Part shown: in pieces, positions 43,770-55,586 of the stretch | How the letters are laid out: each line of letters begins with the position of its first letter | How positions within the stretch are numbered: the first letter of the stretch is position 1 | DNA from: Sacculina carcini | Taxonomy: Eukaryota > Arthropoda > Thecostraca > Sacculinidae | Assembly (NCBI GenBank): GCA_916048095.2 | Contig: OU696590.1 | Span: 3,075,001 to 3,139,000 of the forward strand | Direction: 5' to 3' | DNA length: 64,000 nucleotides | Position numbers and translations under genes: made by a program | The notes under the pieces: model-generated | Databases searched by the model: none | What the model was told of the DNA's origin: nothing | What the model saw: only the letters and a program-made list of their open reading frames with translations

Positions 43770-43860
43770 CTAGATCAACGCCACCTAGATCAACGCCACC
43801 AGTATCTAGGTGGCGTTGCCTAGATACAGGCAACGCCACCTAGATACAGGCCCTTCCACG
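43770..43860. repeat. CAACGCCACCTAGAT short tandem and inverted repeats
   Basis: About four copies of a CAACGCCACCTAGAT unit, one inverted (ATCTAGGTGGCGTTG at about 43804-43818). The same unit forms the centre of the large palindrome at 50690-50710. Confidence 0.8.
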
Positions 43861-43890
43861 AAAGTATGACGTCATCGTCACGTCACACTG
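43845..43890 (+). mobile_element. Candidate terminal repeat with TGACGTCA
   Basis: ACAGGCCCTTCCACGAAAGT then ATGACGTCATCG. The same block occurs inverted at about 50656-50690 and direct at about 50708-50738. It may be a DNA-transposon end; the family is not recognised. Confidence 0.5.
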
Positions 43891-44372
43891 TGCGGAGAAG
43901 TTTTTCAACTGTCAGCATGGCAGTTGCATGGTAGTGAGCGCACGTGGTTAGTGCTCTCGTGTGTTTAGTGTTTTATCGCGTGCTATTCTTGGCGATAATT
44001 GACGTGTATAGTGATTTTCACTTCAGTGCGGTTTAGAGTGAAATGCGAATTTGTCAAATTTCGCGTCAAGTGTGATTTGCGCAGCCATTTTGTGATCCTC
44101 ACTCGGATGATTCTGCATGCCATCATCCTGGACATTTTGCTGCGGTCAGAGGTTTGGTTTCGTTCATAGGTTGAGTAAAATTAGTAAATCTGCTCGTTTC
44201 TCATGAGGTCTTTGCTTCGCTAACATGTCTTATCAACGTAGTTATATATTTGCGTACCATAATAGTTATAAATCAACAGAGGTGGGCCCTGTTTAGCTGT
44301 GTAGCTGCTAGTGTTTCGCTTTTAGTCGAAATTTATTGTTTAAATTGAGGTTACTGATTTTGAGATATTTAT
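43891..44372. other. Non-coding stretch, nothing recognised
   Basis: No gene or known repeat visible. Confidence 0.4.
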
Positions 44373-44377
44373 ATTAT

Positions 44378-45078
44378 TATAACAAAGTTATAATCAGACC
44401 AGTTTTCTATCTATCAGTTTACTCGGTTTTCTCTCTCTCTCTCTCAGTTTACTTTCGCGTTCTTTCGCGGCCTGCTTGTGCAGCTGTCGTTAGGCTAATT
44501 TATGTGTTAAGGTGACGTCAGTAGTACACTGCCCCTGATATGCTTGGCAACGTGTGACCGTTGATTAATTATCTTTTTTGTATGTCTGACTTGGCTGAGC
44601 AGATCGTGGCAACACGCCTGTGTACTGTCAGATTGTGTTTAGAAATAGCTCGCAACTAGGTTGGCAGCCGAACTGTTTGCCCGGTGAGATTCAGTGTGGC
44701 ACATTGAGCCGACGACCTGTGGTCGTGGGTATATATACCTGTGTTGTACTAACAATAAGGGGGTGATACTAGAGACTGGAGACGCTAGAGATACTAGGTT
44801 CACTAACGATAGGGCAGTCAAGATGTGACACTAACAACAGAGGACCACTCACCCAGACAGGCAGTTTTTAAGTCGTCATTAGAGCATTAGGTTCAGGACT
44901 TTATTAAGTGTTAAGAGTAGATTTGACTGGTTGCCCTGAATACACAATTAAACTACGACTGGGTGACTATTACTTGTTATCGCGGACCACAACATCAAGA
45001 GGAACTATCAAGACTTCACGATCAGCCGAACGAAGATCAACAAAACAACATATTATTATTATTATTACCATCGTTACA
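44378..45078 (+). repeat. BEL/Pao-type 5' LTR
   Basis: Contains a (CT)n tract at about 44431-44446, GGGTATATATACC (TATA-like, 44727-44739), and ends TTACA after an (ATT)n tract. Confidence 0.85.
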
Positions 45079-48000
45079 TTTGGTGCCGTGACCCGGATCT
45101 TTAATTGTGGTTATCTTCTCGGCATAGTCGAAACTCGGTCACTTCCACCGGTGGCTCAATGAACTGTGAGGTGAGTGGTATCTCAATTTTCCTTAAGCCT
45201 TGTCAGAATCCAGAGCCTTACTCAGAATAAAATTAGGAAATATAAAAAAATATATGGATAAAGTATGTATTTTAACCTTAGGTATTAGAGTTAATGGTAC
45301 AACCAAAGCAAATATAGATAAGAAAATTCCGTAAGAAACAAGAATGAAAAATTTACGAAAACCACTATTGAATAAGGTCAGTATGTGTTTCAGAAAGCAA
45401 AACCCAGAACTAATTTTGAAGCTAATGTTAGAAATCAATATGTTATGTAAATATAGGAGGACCTCCAATCAATATTTTAGTAGATACTGGGTGTGATGTA
45501 TGAATAATATCGAAATATTGCGTGAAGAAACTAAGTTGCATGTCTTGTAGGATGCGTTTGACTAGTATAAAGGGGACAAGATTAAACAATATTGCACTTA
45601 TTAAATGATCGGTGTCTTTTGTGAATTTTGACACTAAGTATTCTATTAGAGGACACGAAATTAAATATTAGGCTAATGTTGGATATTAGGCTGGGATCTG
45701 TTTAATTATTTGTATAATTATTATGGTGTACAATTGGACTTTGATATTTTTATTATAATGTCAAAACATGTACTATATACGACTGAGAAATATGAGAACA
45801 CAATCACTGACAAATACTTTTTTTAATCAGGACGAGATGTTGAAATATTTGAAATGAAATGTAAAACTGTCTGTCAAAAGTGACAGATATTTGAGAACAT
45901 ACATTTAAGGTATGTATAGCAACGCATATAAGATGCATTGGAACGTCAGGGCACGATACGCCGCAGATGATTAAATAACTAAATGACTGATGAATATATG
46001 ACTAAATGACTAGATGAAGTAGATGTTGATGTAGACACTGTGTATCTCATACCAGAAAATGAGAGTGTAAGGTGTTATATAATACGAAACGGATATCGAG
46101 GAAAGTTCCATACTGATGGATTACTGATGACTGATACTCTCTGATGGACTTCACTGATGGATATATGAATGCGCTAAAAATTGAGAAAAAAGATAATGTA
46201 CGAGGCACAAATGGTGTCAAGAGAAGAGGCTTGTGTCAACCGTCTAACTGTGAAAATGCACAAGACATTAGGTTGAAAGCATTTAACATGGTACTGAATA
46301 AACAAGCGGAGTTATTGAAGCAATTACTTTGTTGACTAAGTCGGTTAGTTAAAACTGGAGGTATACACAGAAGTATGCTACGACATCAATTAACAACCAA
46401 TAAAGTAGATTGTAATTATCATGGAGAATATACGCATAAGTATGCGTGCACTCAAAGTTACAAAAGACGAAACATTACTCTGTAAGTGTGTAAAACACAT
46501 TCTTAAAACTATATAAATATATGGCAACTTGAGAATTATAAAGTAAAAGTGGGTTTAATTAGAATATATAAATACAATAATATTTCATAATGATTAAAAG
46601 TAAAACGGCTCTGGATATTGCTCCTATTAATTTCATCCTATTTATTGTCTCCTATTAATTGTCTATTTTCCTCTCATGATGCGGCCCAGTTTTCCTACCT
46701 CGTGGTAAATTAGTTTCGTATTTCCAAGTGGACATTGTATACGTTTTTCATTCAATTCCCTGTCTCAATCCTGCTACCACACCGACACAGAACAATGAGT
46801 CACTGGCGAGAATTGTCCGTTTTTCGGTCTGAAGAGGCGAGATTGAGTCAACAGTGTGCTGAACCCCCTGATCAACCGTGTGCTGAACTGACAGTCTACT
46901 AACAACGACAACGAAAACAATTAGCGGACTGAGATAAGCCATTGCCGATATCATCATCAACACGAGCCGAGACAACTCCTGCGGTTCACCAATCAACCTG
47001 AAAGACAACTGCGATAAAGATGGGGACGAGTAAACATGGAAGACGGTCGGATCTACGACATTCGCAACGAAGTGCTGCAGGTGTTTGAACACAACAACGA
47101 CAGCAGCTGGATGACTGGTGAAGCAGCGCGTGGACTACGAGTCGACACAGTATACCCCGTACGGTCGTATACCCCGCCGGTATACGACCTCTGCCTGATG
47201 TGGTTCAAGATCAACACCACCTGCTTGGATCGAGCCGTGGACGTGTTCGTGGTCGGCGACAAATGGTTTTATTAACACGATATATCACCCATTTTATATG
47301 TATAATGTGTTGAGCTAGTTAGAAGTAATTGTAACCAGGTGTCCGTAACCTTATGTCCATAACCGTGTGTTAATTACAACTAAGTTAGTTTCTCATGTAT
47401 ATTTGTGAGATATAGACTCGTGTTGTTCTAGATTTTAAGTTACTGTGTTAGTTGCGATTAATGTATGCGATAGACATAGACATGCGCTAATCTAGAATTT
47501 TGTTTCATTGTATAATTGTGTTTAAGTACTTTGATATACACACTTGAATATTTAGGTGAAAGGGGTTGTAATGACTAGTTAGGGTTATAGCTAATAATTT
47601 TTAATGAAAATGTAAAGATTACTGGTCTGAATAATTTTAAAACCTTACTTTTGATCAAGCTGTCGAGTATTTTGGACTATTACTGGATGCTGGAGCTGTC
47701 AGTTATTGATGCTGCCGGAATACCACAAAAATATTGGGATGAGGCAAACATCGACAAAAGACAGTTAATGTGCCAGAATTCACCAGCAATTGACTGGTGA
47801 CACAGGACGTTCCTGTGTTTTATGTACGGCCCTGTCGACTCGATGTGACAGTTGATTATTACAGACGCACAATACTGTATACACATACTCATGGAGTATG
47901 TGTGTATGGTGAGAAATGGCGCTGTATAATCACTGATCAGAATTATGCCTCAGTCCTACCCTGAAGTGGAAACTCTGCAAATAGTGACTGGCAGTCTGCT

Positions 48001-48096
48001 ATAATGGCAACTATCACGATTCAGTAGAGCCGTTGGCTTTGATGGCCGTGATTGTGTCTAGTGTTCACATTCGTTTAAAAGACCTCGCAGCTGTGA
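45079..48096 (+). other. Non-coding interior of the BEL/Pao-type element
   Basis: After the primer site the sequence is AT-rich with only short open frames. The longest (plus 47036-47275, starting MEDGRIYDIRNEV; minus 46748-47092) have no family likeness. A GC-richer island at 46780-47270 contains a local inverted repeat around TATACC/GGTATA. No polypurine tract of the usual kind precedes the 3' LTR. Confidence 0.5.
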
Positions 48097-48797
48097 TATA
48101 ACAAAGTTATAATCAGACCAGTTTTCTATCTATCAGTTTACTCGGTTTTCTCTCTCTCTCTCTCAGTTTACTTTCGCGTTCTTTCGCGGCCTGCTTGTGC
48201 AGCTGTCGTTAGGCTAATTTATGTGTTAGGGTGACGTCAGTAGTACACTGCCCCTGATATGCTTGGCAACGTGTGACCGTTGATTAATTATCTTTTTTGT
48301 ATCTCTGACTTGGCTGAGCAGATCGTGGCAACACGCCTGTGTACTGTCAGATTGTGTTTAGAAATAGCTCGCAACTAGGTTGGCAGCCGAACTGTTTGCC
48401 CGGTGAGATTCAGTGTGGCACATTGAGCCGACGACCTGTGGTCGTGGGTATATATACCTGTGTTGTACTAACAATAAGGGGGTGATACTAGAGACTGGAG
48501 ACGCTAGAGATACTAGGTTCACTAACGATAGGGCAGTCAAGATGTGACACTAACAACAGAGGACCACTCACCCAGACAGGCAGTTTTTAAGTCGTCATTA
48601 GAGCATTAGGTTCAGGACTTTATTAAGTGTTAAGAGTAGATTTGACTGGTTGCCCTGAATACACAATTAAACTACGACTGGGTGACTATTACTTGTTATC
48701 GCGGACCACAACATCAAGAGGAACTATCAAGACTTCACGATCAGCCGAACGAAGATCAACAAAACAACATATTATTATTATTATTACCATCGTTACA
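48097..48797 (+). repeat. BEL/Pao-type 3' LTR
   Basis: Nearly identical to the 5' LTR. Differences seen: A to G in GTGTTAAGG and G to C in TATGTCTGAC. Confidence 0.85.
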
Positions 48798-48839
48798 ATT
48801 ATTGGTGTTTTAAACTCATTAGCGACAATATATCACACA

Positions 48840-49070
48840 TATCACTTCAGCTCTCGGGTAGTGGCTAAGGCGCTGGAATATTGTGTCAGAGGCTCGCGGT
48901 TCGAATTCTGGCCCGCGTGCGAAATTTACTATCCGCTTGGGTTTACTGGGAGGCTGCGCTGTAGATTGGTTCATAGCGAGACGTGTCTTATAATCAAAAT
49001 ACGGTGCGCGCTTAAAACAACAATTAATATTAATCAAAATAAATCATTTCAGCAGTTACTTCAGCTAATA
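48840..49070 (+). repeat. tRNA-like SINE candidate
   Basis: GGTTCGAATTC (48898-48908) matches the pol III B box, and TAGTGGCTAAGGCGC about 45 bp upstream (48855-48869) resembles an A box. Spacing and order fit a tRNA-derived head, but the T-arm does not pair well, so a functional tRNA is unlikely. An AT-rich tail follows to about 49070. No target duplication seen. Confidence 0.4.
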
Positions 49071-50175
49071 TGAAAGGTTTATTTCATCGCAGATCTATTG
49101 ATGTTTTCTTGTTTGTGTTCATTATATGTTATTAGGAAATTCCTGGAGCTGGCTCCAAGGTGCAAAAGGAATTACGACTGATAGTCTAAATTCAGCATGT
49201 TCTCATTCCCAGAAAAGCAAGAACTACTATAAAGCGTGACATGGAATTATCCTAGCACACCGGATCACCTTCAATCATATCAACATCATAGAGATTGTGT
49301 GAATCACGCTTAAATCAGGTATTACTTCAAATTGTTTGTGCTTTATGGAGAATAGACACAAAATCCAGTGTAGTCATGTTCGAAATTATTGATCATTGTA
49401 CGGTTTGTCGCTCAAGGCTGTTCGTCCGTCGAGTATTGAAAGACAAAATATTAAACTTGTGCTGAATGTTGGGAATGATTTCGCGTTGTTGGCTCTAAGA
49501 TCATTGGGTGCTACAAATAATCCTGATTTATCTTAAGATACTGTTCATTTTATTTAAATAATATTGCGTTGGTGGACTATTCGTAATGTAATGACACCGT
49601 ATAATACTCCAGGCTGAGAAATGTTAATTCGATGACTGATTCAGCTATGGATGACAGGCCTTTGTTTTTAGAGCATTTCATGAGATGGTTGGATTGATGG
49701 ATGTCAGACAAGAATATGATCGGATTGACTAGAGACGTTTTGGCTGTGTATCACACAACATATGCGCTCTGTGAGATAACGAAGTATTGTGTGAAGGATT
49801 TGTGATTGCACATTATCAAATCGAGTAATACTTATTTATATTGATTTCATCAGACAATATTGATTTAATCACATCATGCACTATTGATTTGAAACATTTT
49901 ACGTGTTCTGCGGAATATTTTCGTGATATTTCAAAGATATTGCTGAAAGTCTCATCTTTCGTATATGTGACGCTGGTATTCCATATTACCATCATCCAGT
50001 GATCGTATATATTGCGGGTTATTGTTGTATTTTCTCAAAAACAGGATTGTCATTCATGTAAAACATTTTGGCTGCGCGAAGTGAAACCATGTCATCCGAA
50101 AAAATTTCGTATTCGATGGAAATTGGCCGCCGAAGATTGGCGTATTATTTTTATGTTGAAAATATTGTTTTGCTT
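49071..50175. other. AT-rich non-coding stretch
   Basis: No gene or known element recognised; only short frames with random composition. Confidence 0.45.
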
Positions 50176-50179
50176 TGAT

Positions 50180-51205
50180 TTTTACTGTGCAGAAGTATAT
50201 TAAGTATGATAAATTGTGTATTATTGGAAACCAGCGCGATGATAGGTTTCATGCACTAGAAAAACTGAGTGATTGCGGTGTTATGCTTGTTTACTTGTAC
50301 TGTTCTCAACATCGTAATTTACAATTAATTGCAGAAAAATTGTGCGCACCGCTGTAAAAGTCCTTCTGAACAATAATTGTTGTGACAAATTCATCTACGA
50401 TAAATTAGAAACAATGGAAGCGAAAACGTTCCGCATTGTATCGTGTATGGTCGTTGCATGTTTGTTTTTTTTACTGTTGTATGCCTGTGTGGGTTTATAA
50501 TATATTCAGTTATTCTATTTGCAATTGTATTTGAAGCTTCTTATGTCGGTAACATGATTTTCAAACTTAATTGAGCCGGAATGCAAGTCAAACACCCGCA
50601 CTAAGCACAATTTCTAATAACAACGCATATCGCCCGTACGAGTGAAGCCACCGCAATCGATGACGTCATACTTTCGTGAAAGGGCCTGTATCTAGGTGGC
50701 GTTGATACAGGCCGTTTCACGAAAGTATGACGTCATCGGTTACGGTGATTGACTCGTACGGGCGATACGCGTTGCTGTGTTAATGCGGGTGTTTGACTGG
50801 TTCAACTGACTTCAAAAATCATGTGACCAACATATAAAGCTTCAAATACAGTTGCAAATGGAATAACTGAATATATTATAAAACTACACAGGCATAAAAG
50901 AGTCAAAACACAAACATGCAACGACCATACACGATACAATGTGGAACGTTTTCGCTTCAATTTCTCTAATTAATCGTAGATAAATTTCTGTCACAACAAC
51001 TATTGTTCAGAAGAACATTTACAGCGGTGCACAAATTTTTTCACCATATAATTGTAAATTACGATGTTTAGAACAGTACAAGTAAACGAGCATAACACCG
51101 CAATCACTCAGTTTTTCTAGTGCAGGAAACCTATCATCGCTCTGGTTTTCAATAATACACACTTTATCATACTTAATACACTTCTGCACAGTTAAAATCA
51201 ATTGT
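50180..51205. repeat. Large palindrome, arms about 500 bp
   Basis: The left arm (about 50180-50690) and right arm (about 50708-51205) are diverged reverse complements separated by about 15 bp around CTAGGTGGCGTTG. The same short peptide-like frame can be read outward-in on both arms (50175-50357 plus; 51019-51216 minus), with replacements and length changes. Innermost arm ends carry the CACGAAAGTATGACGTCATC block. It looks like two head-to-head copies of one element or a foldback element. Confidence 0.75.
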
Positions 51206-51894
51206 AAGCTTAACAATTGAATATATTATAAAACCACACAGGCAAATCACACACATACAACGATTACACACGCGACAACGTAGACAGTTTTCGTTTGAAA
51301 TTTTTGGCACAAATACATGAATTTTGATCGGAACAATAATTATTAAGAATAACATTCACACTCGCCCACACAATTTTGTCTACAACTGAATCTAGGTTGT
51401 GAATGTATTCAACAACGATGTACAGAAAAAATAACGTGATGAAAACTGCGGTATGTTAATGACCACGAATCCACGCACGAATCTACACGACCCCGCAACA
51501 AAGCGTTAACTCCACACAAAACAGACAACCTCTTGCCAACGCACTCGTTCGTCCCACGCTCCCAGTTCACACCACTAAAACCCACTGCCCTCGAACGCTC
51601 CACATTTCCCCTAGTTACCAACAAAGTGCAGTACACGCGCTCCCCCCCACACAAACACATACATGTACACCATCTGCCTGTACAACCAGACACGCACGCA
51701 TTCACCAAACAATCACCTACCGCTCGCGCAAGGATCACAGCCACACAAACACGCACACTTTCACTCACATACACATACACACTTGCTTATGCAAACACCA
51801 TATCCCTAACGCACACACACGCACTAATACCACAGTAATACACCACACGCCCCCATGATGTACACACCAAAATTATCAGACATATTAACATACA
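51206..51894. other. Partial repeat and CA-rich non-coding sequence
   Basis: 51215-51370 is a diverged direct repeat of 50868-51030 in the palindrome arm. 51600-51840 is CA/ACAC-rich; frames on both strands there are composition artefacts. Confidence 0.5.
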
Positions 51895-51911
51895 GGTAAA
51901 GTTATACGTAG

Positions 51912-51912
<1 letters not shown>

Positions 51913-51946
<34 letters not shown>

Positions 51947-52529
51947 GGATACTGCATATAGCACACGATAGGCTCAAATGCAGGTACAGCTGTTCACGAG
52001 GTTAACACATTATAGTTGGTTTGGTTTTACACAAGCACCATATATATATATATATATATATATATGATACTTATGTTGCCTTAACCTAGAGGTTCTTATT
52101 TAGAAAAAAGTATAGTTGAGAGTGATCTTGAAATAGTAGACATCATTAAAAAGAAAGAAAGAAAATGAAAAGAAAGAAAGAATAAATAAATATTCAAGTA
52201 TGAATAAAATACAAATAAAAGCAATTTGCAATTTAGACCATCATACTCGTCATAAGGGAATACAAAAAATAGTTATAATATATCAATTATTTTGGAATCA
52301 ACAATGAATTTTAGAAGAGAGGGAATATTTTTTGGATTGTATAAGATATCGTCTAGTGACAGGGGAACGTTCAAAGAAAGATTCAGTAGGAGAGCAGTTT
52401 GATGAGTTTGGTAGAGCGGACAATGTAGAAGCAGATGTTCAACATCAAGGCGAGTGTGGCATCTGGAACAGAGAACTGGAGATGTTTTTTGAAACAGATG
52501 ACTGTGTGTGATACGTGTGTGACCTAGAC
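51913..52529 (-). mobile_element. L-D: short 5'-truncated LINE with 18-bp target duplication
   Basis: GGTAAAGTTATACGTAGT is present at 51895-51912 and again at 52530-52547. Between them the minus strand encodes the last part of a LINE ORF2, with a CCHC-like block (CSRCHTRLDVEHLLLHC at about 52400-52460) as in the C-terminus of I-group LINEs. A 3' UTR follows and ends in a (CAA)n tail, seen as (GTT)n at 51911-51946 on the plus strand. A (TA)n tract lies within at 52041-52066. Confidence 0.85.
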
Positions 52530-52547
52530 GGTAAAGTTATACGTAGT

Positions 52548-52837
52548 CGTCGAGCCACGCCGGTGCTCGTCTTTCTCGCGTTGACCTTGGCACAAACTTG
52601 TTTCAATGTCAGAACATTAAAGCAAACTAAAAACACAATAATACGACATACAATATACACAGGTAAACATATATAGGGAATGAAATATATTTTATACAAT
52701 AAAATCATATGACAAATATGCAGAATGAGTTCAATGTAATACACAAATTAATTAGTGAAGCGAGAATGAACTATTGTAGAAACGGTTAGTAACCATATTT
52801 TTTTTCAGATTTCCTTCCGTTATTGTTTTCCGTTTAT
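52548..52837. other. Spacer before the duplicated hAT-like unit
   Basis: No gene recognised. Confidence 0.4.
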
Positions 52838-54170
52838 GTCAGCATGTTTTTGTACACTGATAAGCTTCTTTCAACGTCAACATTGGTAACTGGGGCAAAT
52901 TTGAGATTCGCTGGGTCGTCTGGTGACATAGCTGGGAATTTCAGTTCCATCGATAATTTCTTGCACATCTTTTTATAGATCACATTAGCTCAAAATCCGT
53001 GTTTATTGTGAAAATTTATCGGAGTTTTTTACTCAGTCGATCTCCTTTATCACAAGGAACTACCCCGATTTTGATTCTGAATGAATCAACTTGAATTAGG
53101 ACCTCAACTAGAGACAGTCCTGCGTTCTCTAGCGTCTTCAAGTGAAGAAGAATAAACCACAAGTTCTCAACTATGAAGACCAGATCTACTTGAAACTGTG
53201 CATCCTGAATGATGTGTTGTTTATGTTCATTTACAAGCTTCTGCATAATCCTCACCAACCTTCTTATCTTGCTAATCTTTTGTCTCCCACTGACTCACAC
53301 TACTCTCGTCGCCCTCTTCCTCTCGCTTGTCCTCGTGCATCTAATGAATCTTCCTGGTCCTCTGAATCGTTCTTCTTTTACGCCCCTCGCTTGTATAATT
53401 ATCTTCCCTCTCATATCACCCGCGCCTCTTCATTTCGGTCATTCCGCCATCGGCTTCGCCTGTACCTTTTTGACATTTCATTTGATCCCGTCTCTCACTC
53501 TCTCTCTCCTTTCGCCTCTCTGTGATATTGTTTGAACTATTTCTCCGTTTCATGATTGTTTCAATTCTCGTTGTCTTATTTTTCCCTGTCTTGAGCACAG
53601 TTACTGCTTCCTTTCCTTCCTTGCTGCTTTATTTATTCTATTGTGAATGTTCTCTGTAATAATTCTCTGTCGATTTTATTGTTCGAACATACCACTTGAT
53701 TTTTTGGAACTGTGCCCTTTGTGCTTGTGCTTGCTATTTACCAATTTTGGTTGTTTTGTGACTTCTCTTTCTTTTACTTGCTCATTTCTCCCATATTCTT
53801 TACAATTGTCGTTTTATCTCAATTGATGTTTTCCGTTTTTCGCGCTTGTGTTTTACCGGCGCTATAGCAAATACACGTTGTTGTCGTTGTTGTCGTTGTC
53901 GTTGGGGTTTGCCTATTGATACAGCTTCGTCTAGATCGAGCTCATTCAAAACTGACTTCACAGCATTCAGATACCGCGCGTAGAATACCCCATATTCTAT
54001 CTACAACCACCACCTTGTGATGACAGGTACTGATGGCAGATGTATTTCTGGATACATATCTCCCCAGGGAGCATTGAGGAAAACTTTCTTTGCGGAAGAG
54101 ATTAGGTCATTCATCTCTGGAAATATCTCCCTTATGGTCTCACAAATCTCCCGTATGATCTTTCCGGCGC
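52838..54170 (-). pseudogene. hAT-like transposase fossil, copy A
   Basis: The minus strand carries the C-terminal half of a hAT-like (DUF659-type) transposase. VKKVFLNAPWGDMYPEIHLP-type sequence is near 54050-54110 and a degenerate TRW block follows. A helix-rich part (about 53030-53200) has VENLWFILLHLKTLENAGLS, and an end block resembling the conserved FAPVTNVDVERS pattern lies near 52850-52900. A stop lies near 54000, another near 52990, and a LINE fragment is inserted at 53208-53925. Copy A' at 62656-64000 lacks that insert. Confidence 0.6.
53208..53925 (+). mobile_element. 5'-truncated LINE inserted in hAT-like copy A
   Basis: The plus strand encodes the RT C-terminus YKLLHNPHQPSYLANLLSPT and SFFFYAPRLYNYLPSHIT, then a stop at about 53523. 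A pyrimidine-rich 3' UTR and a (GTTGTC)n-like tail at about 53876-53910 follow. The flanks join seamlessly in copy A' (about 63032), proving an insertion. No target duplication is visible. Confidence 0.78.
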
Positions 54171-55300
54171 ACGCGCATATCGTAATCGTGACCGAATGTC
54201 AAACCTTCACTACCGCGTGCAAGTGACACTGCACCTGCAAATCGTTCAACACCAGCCAAACGGGCATCATACGCGCATACATCAAATGCAGTATTGAACC
54301 GCCGGAAACACGCACACACACAGAGACACACCAATTGTTTGATCCAGTGATGATTTGATACCGAATATGAATTCTCCCGACACACGCGCATATCGCCACG
54401 ACACTTAGATCAGTGTGCTAATCCTAAAATAGAATCAATTCATCCGACAGCGGGAAAATTTGCTTGAATTTTTATGAGACAAGAAATCTCCCATTTTAGG
54501 TGCAAATTTTCTTTAAATTATGTTTTGTTTTTTGCCGTAAAAACGGGGTTTTAGGTGGAAAAAATTGTTATGTGATCACATAATTTTCCGACCTGTTAAT
54601 AACACAATCTGATTCTGTTTAAATGGACGCTGGAAAAATACATGAATGCATGAATGAATATTTTGCCAACAGAACCGAAACAAAAATTATACATTTATCT
54701 AACATATGCAGAAAGTATGTTATGCCATACTCGCTTCATAGCATGTATATTCAGGAATTCATCCATTCCAATACTACGTTTAGATAAAGACAAAACATAC
54801 TATTTCAGATTGTTAAAGCGGATGGTGTTTTTCTACGTAAAAAACCTTCCTTGATAAATGAATAATGTATCTGGTGGAGGTTTCAAGTTTGATGCAAAAT
54901 AGAAAGTGGCTTGCAGATTCAAGTGAGTGCAATACCAATTACAACCACAACGTGTATTTTAACACATCGAACGAGTATCCGGATGGAATATTTGTCATAC
55001 GCTAGAATAGAAAAGAGACAAGAATATGAACGTAGCTGGTAAAACTACACACATACACAAAATGTGCGATATGATCTGATGGAGTAAACGAGTACGTTCG
55101 AGCGACATATATTTGAGACAAAAATGACGCACCTGACAAAATACTTCATATACGCATTACCTACTTCTGTATACGTCACACATGAAAATACACATTAATA
55201 CACGACTACACTCGCTGCGCAGTTAAATACATTAATTCAGCGGCTATTTACAATCGACATAGATACACACAGAAAGGAGAGTTGTGAGATCACGACCGCG
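54171..55300. other. Continuation of duplicated unit A
   Basis: 54171-54860 is repeated at 63300-64000 with high identity. 54860-55300 has no partner in the window because copy A' is cut by the window end. No gene is clear; the upstream part of the hAT-like transposase may be included on the minus strand. Confidence 0.5.
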
Positions 55301-55571
55301 TGTTTGGATGTTACGAAGGAACGACGCATGGAAGACGATCACAAAGTACACGTTGTATTCACTCACAAGACCAGACACAGACTAACTTAACGAACTGGAA
55401 CAATCACTCATACACATTTTTCACATACACGCAGTCTATACACCATACGCACACGCACATGTCAGCACACGCGCATACATCACCACACAGTCAACGTACG
55501 CATGACCTTCACATGTCAACGCTCAGTCTGCGCAGGGGCGTACGCAGCATGTTGCGAGCTAACTCCCAACA
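55301..55571 (-). repeat. G1 3' LTR
   Basis: 271 bp, CA-rich on the plus strand. Confidence 0.85.
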
Positions 55572-55586
55572 CCTCCCCATCGAAAG

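Larger units (their letters stand above)
44378..48797 (+). mobile_element. Young BEL/Pao-type LTR element without coding capacity
   Basis: Two 701-bp LTRs (44378-45078 and 48097-48797) differ at only two positions that I noticed and are flanked by ATTAT (44373-44377 and 48798-48802). Directly after the 5' LTR lies TTTGGTGCCGTGACCCGGAT, the leader/primer site typical of BEL/Pao elements. The 3.0-kb interior has no recognisable gag, protease, RT or integrase. It is thus a large non-autonomous derivative that moved recently using proteins of an intact relative. Confidence 0.85.

Noticed and set aside
46144-47275. Small genes inside the BEL/Pao-type interior
   Set aside because: Frames of 60-115 codons without recognisable motifs are expected by chance in 3 kb.
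48840-48925. Functional tRNA gene
   Set aside because: The B-box-like block is good but the T-arm and acceptor do not pair, so I list it only as a SINE candidate.
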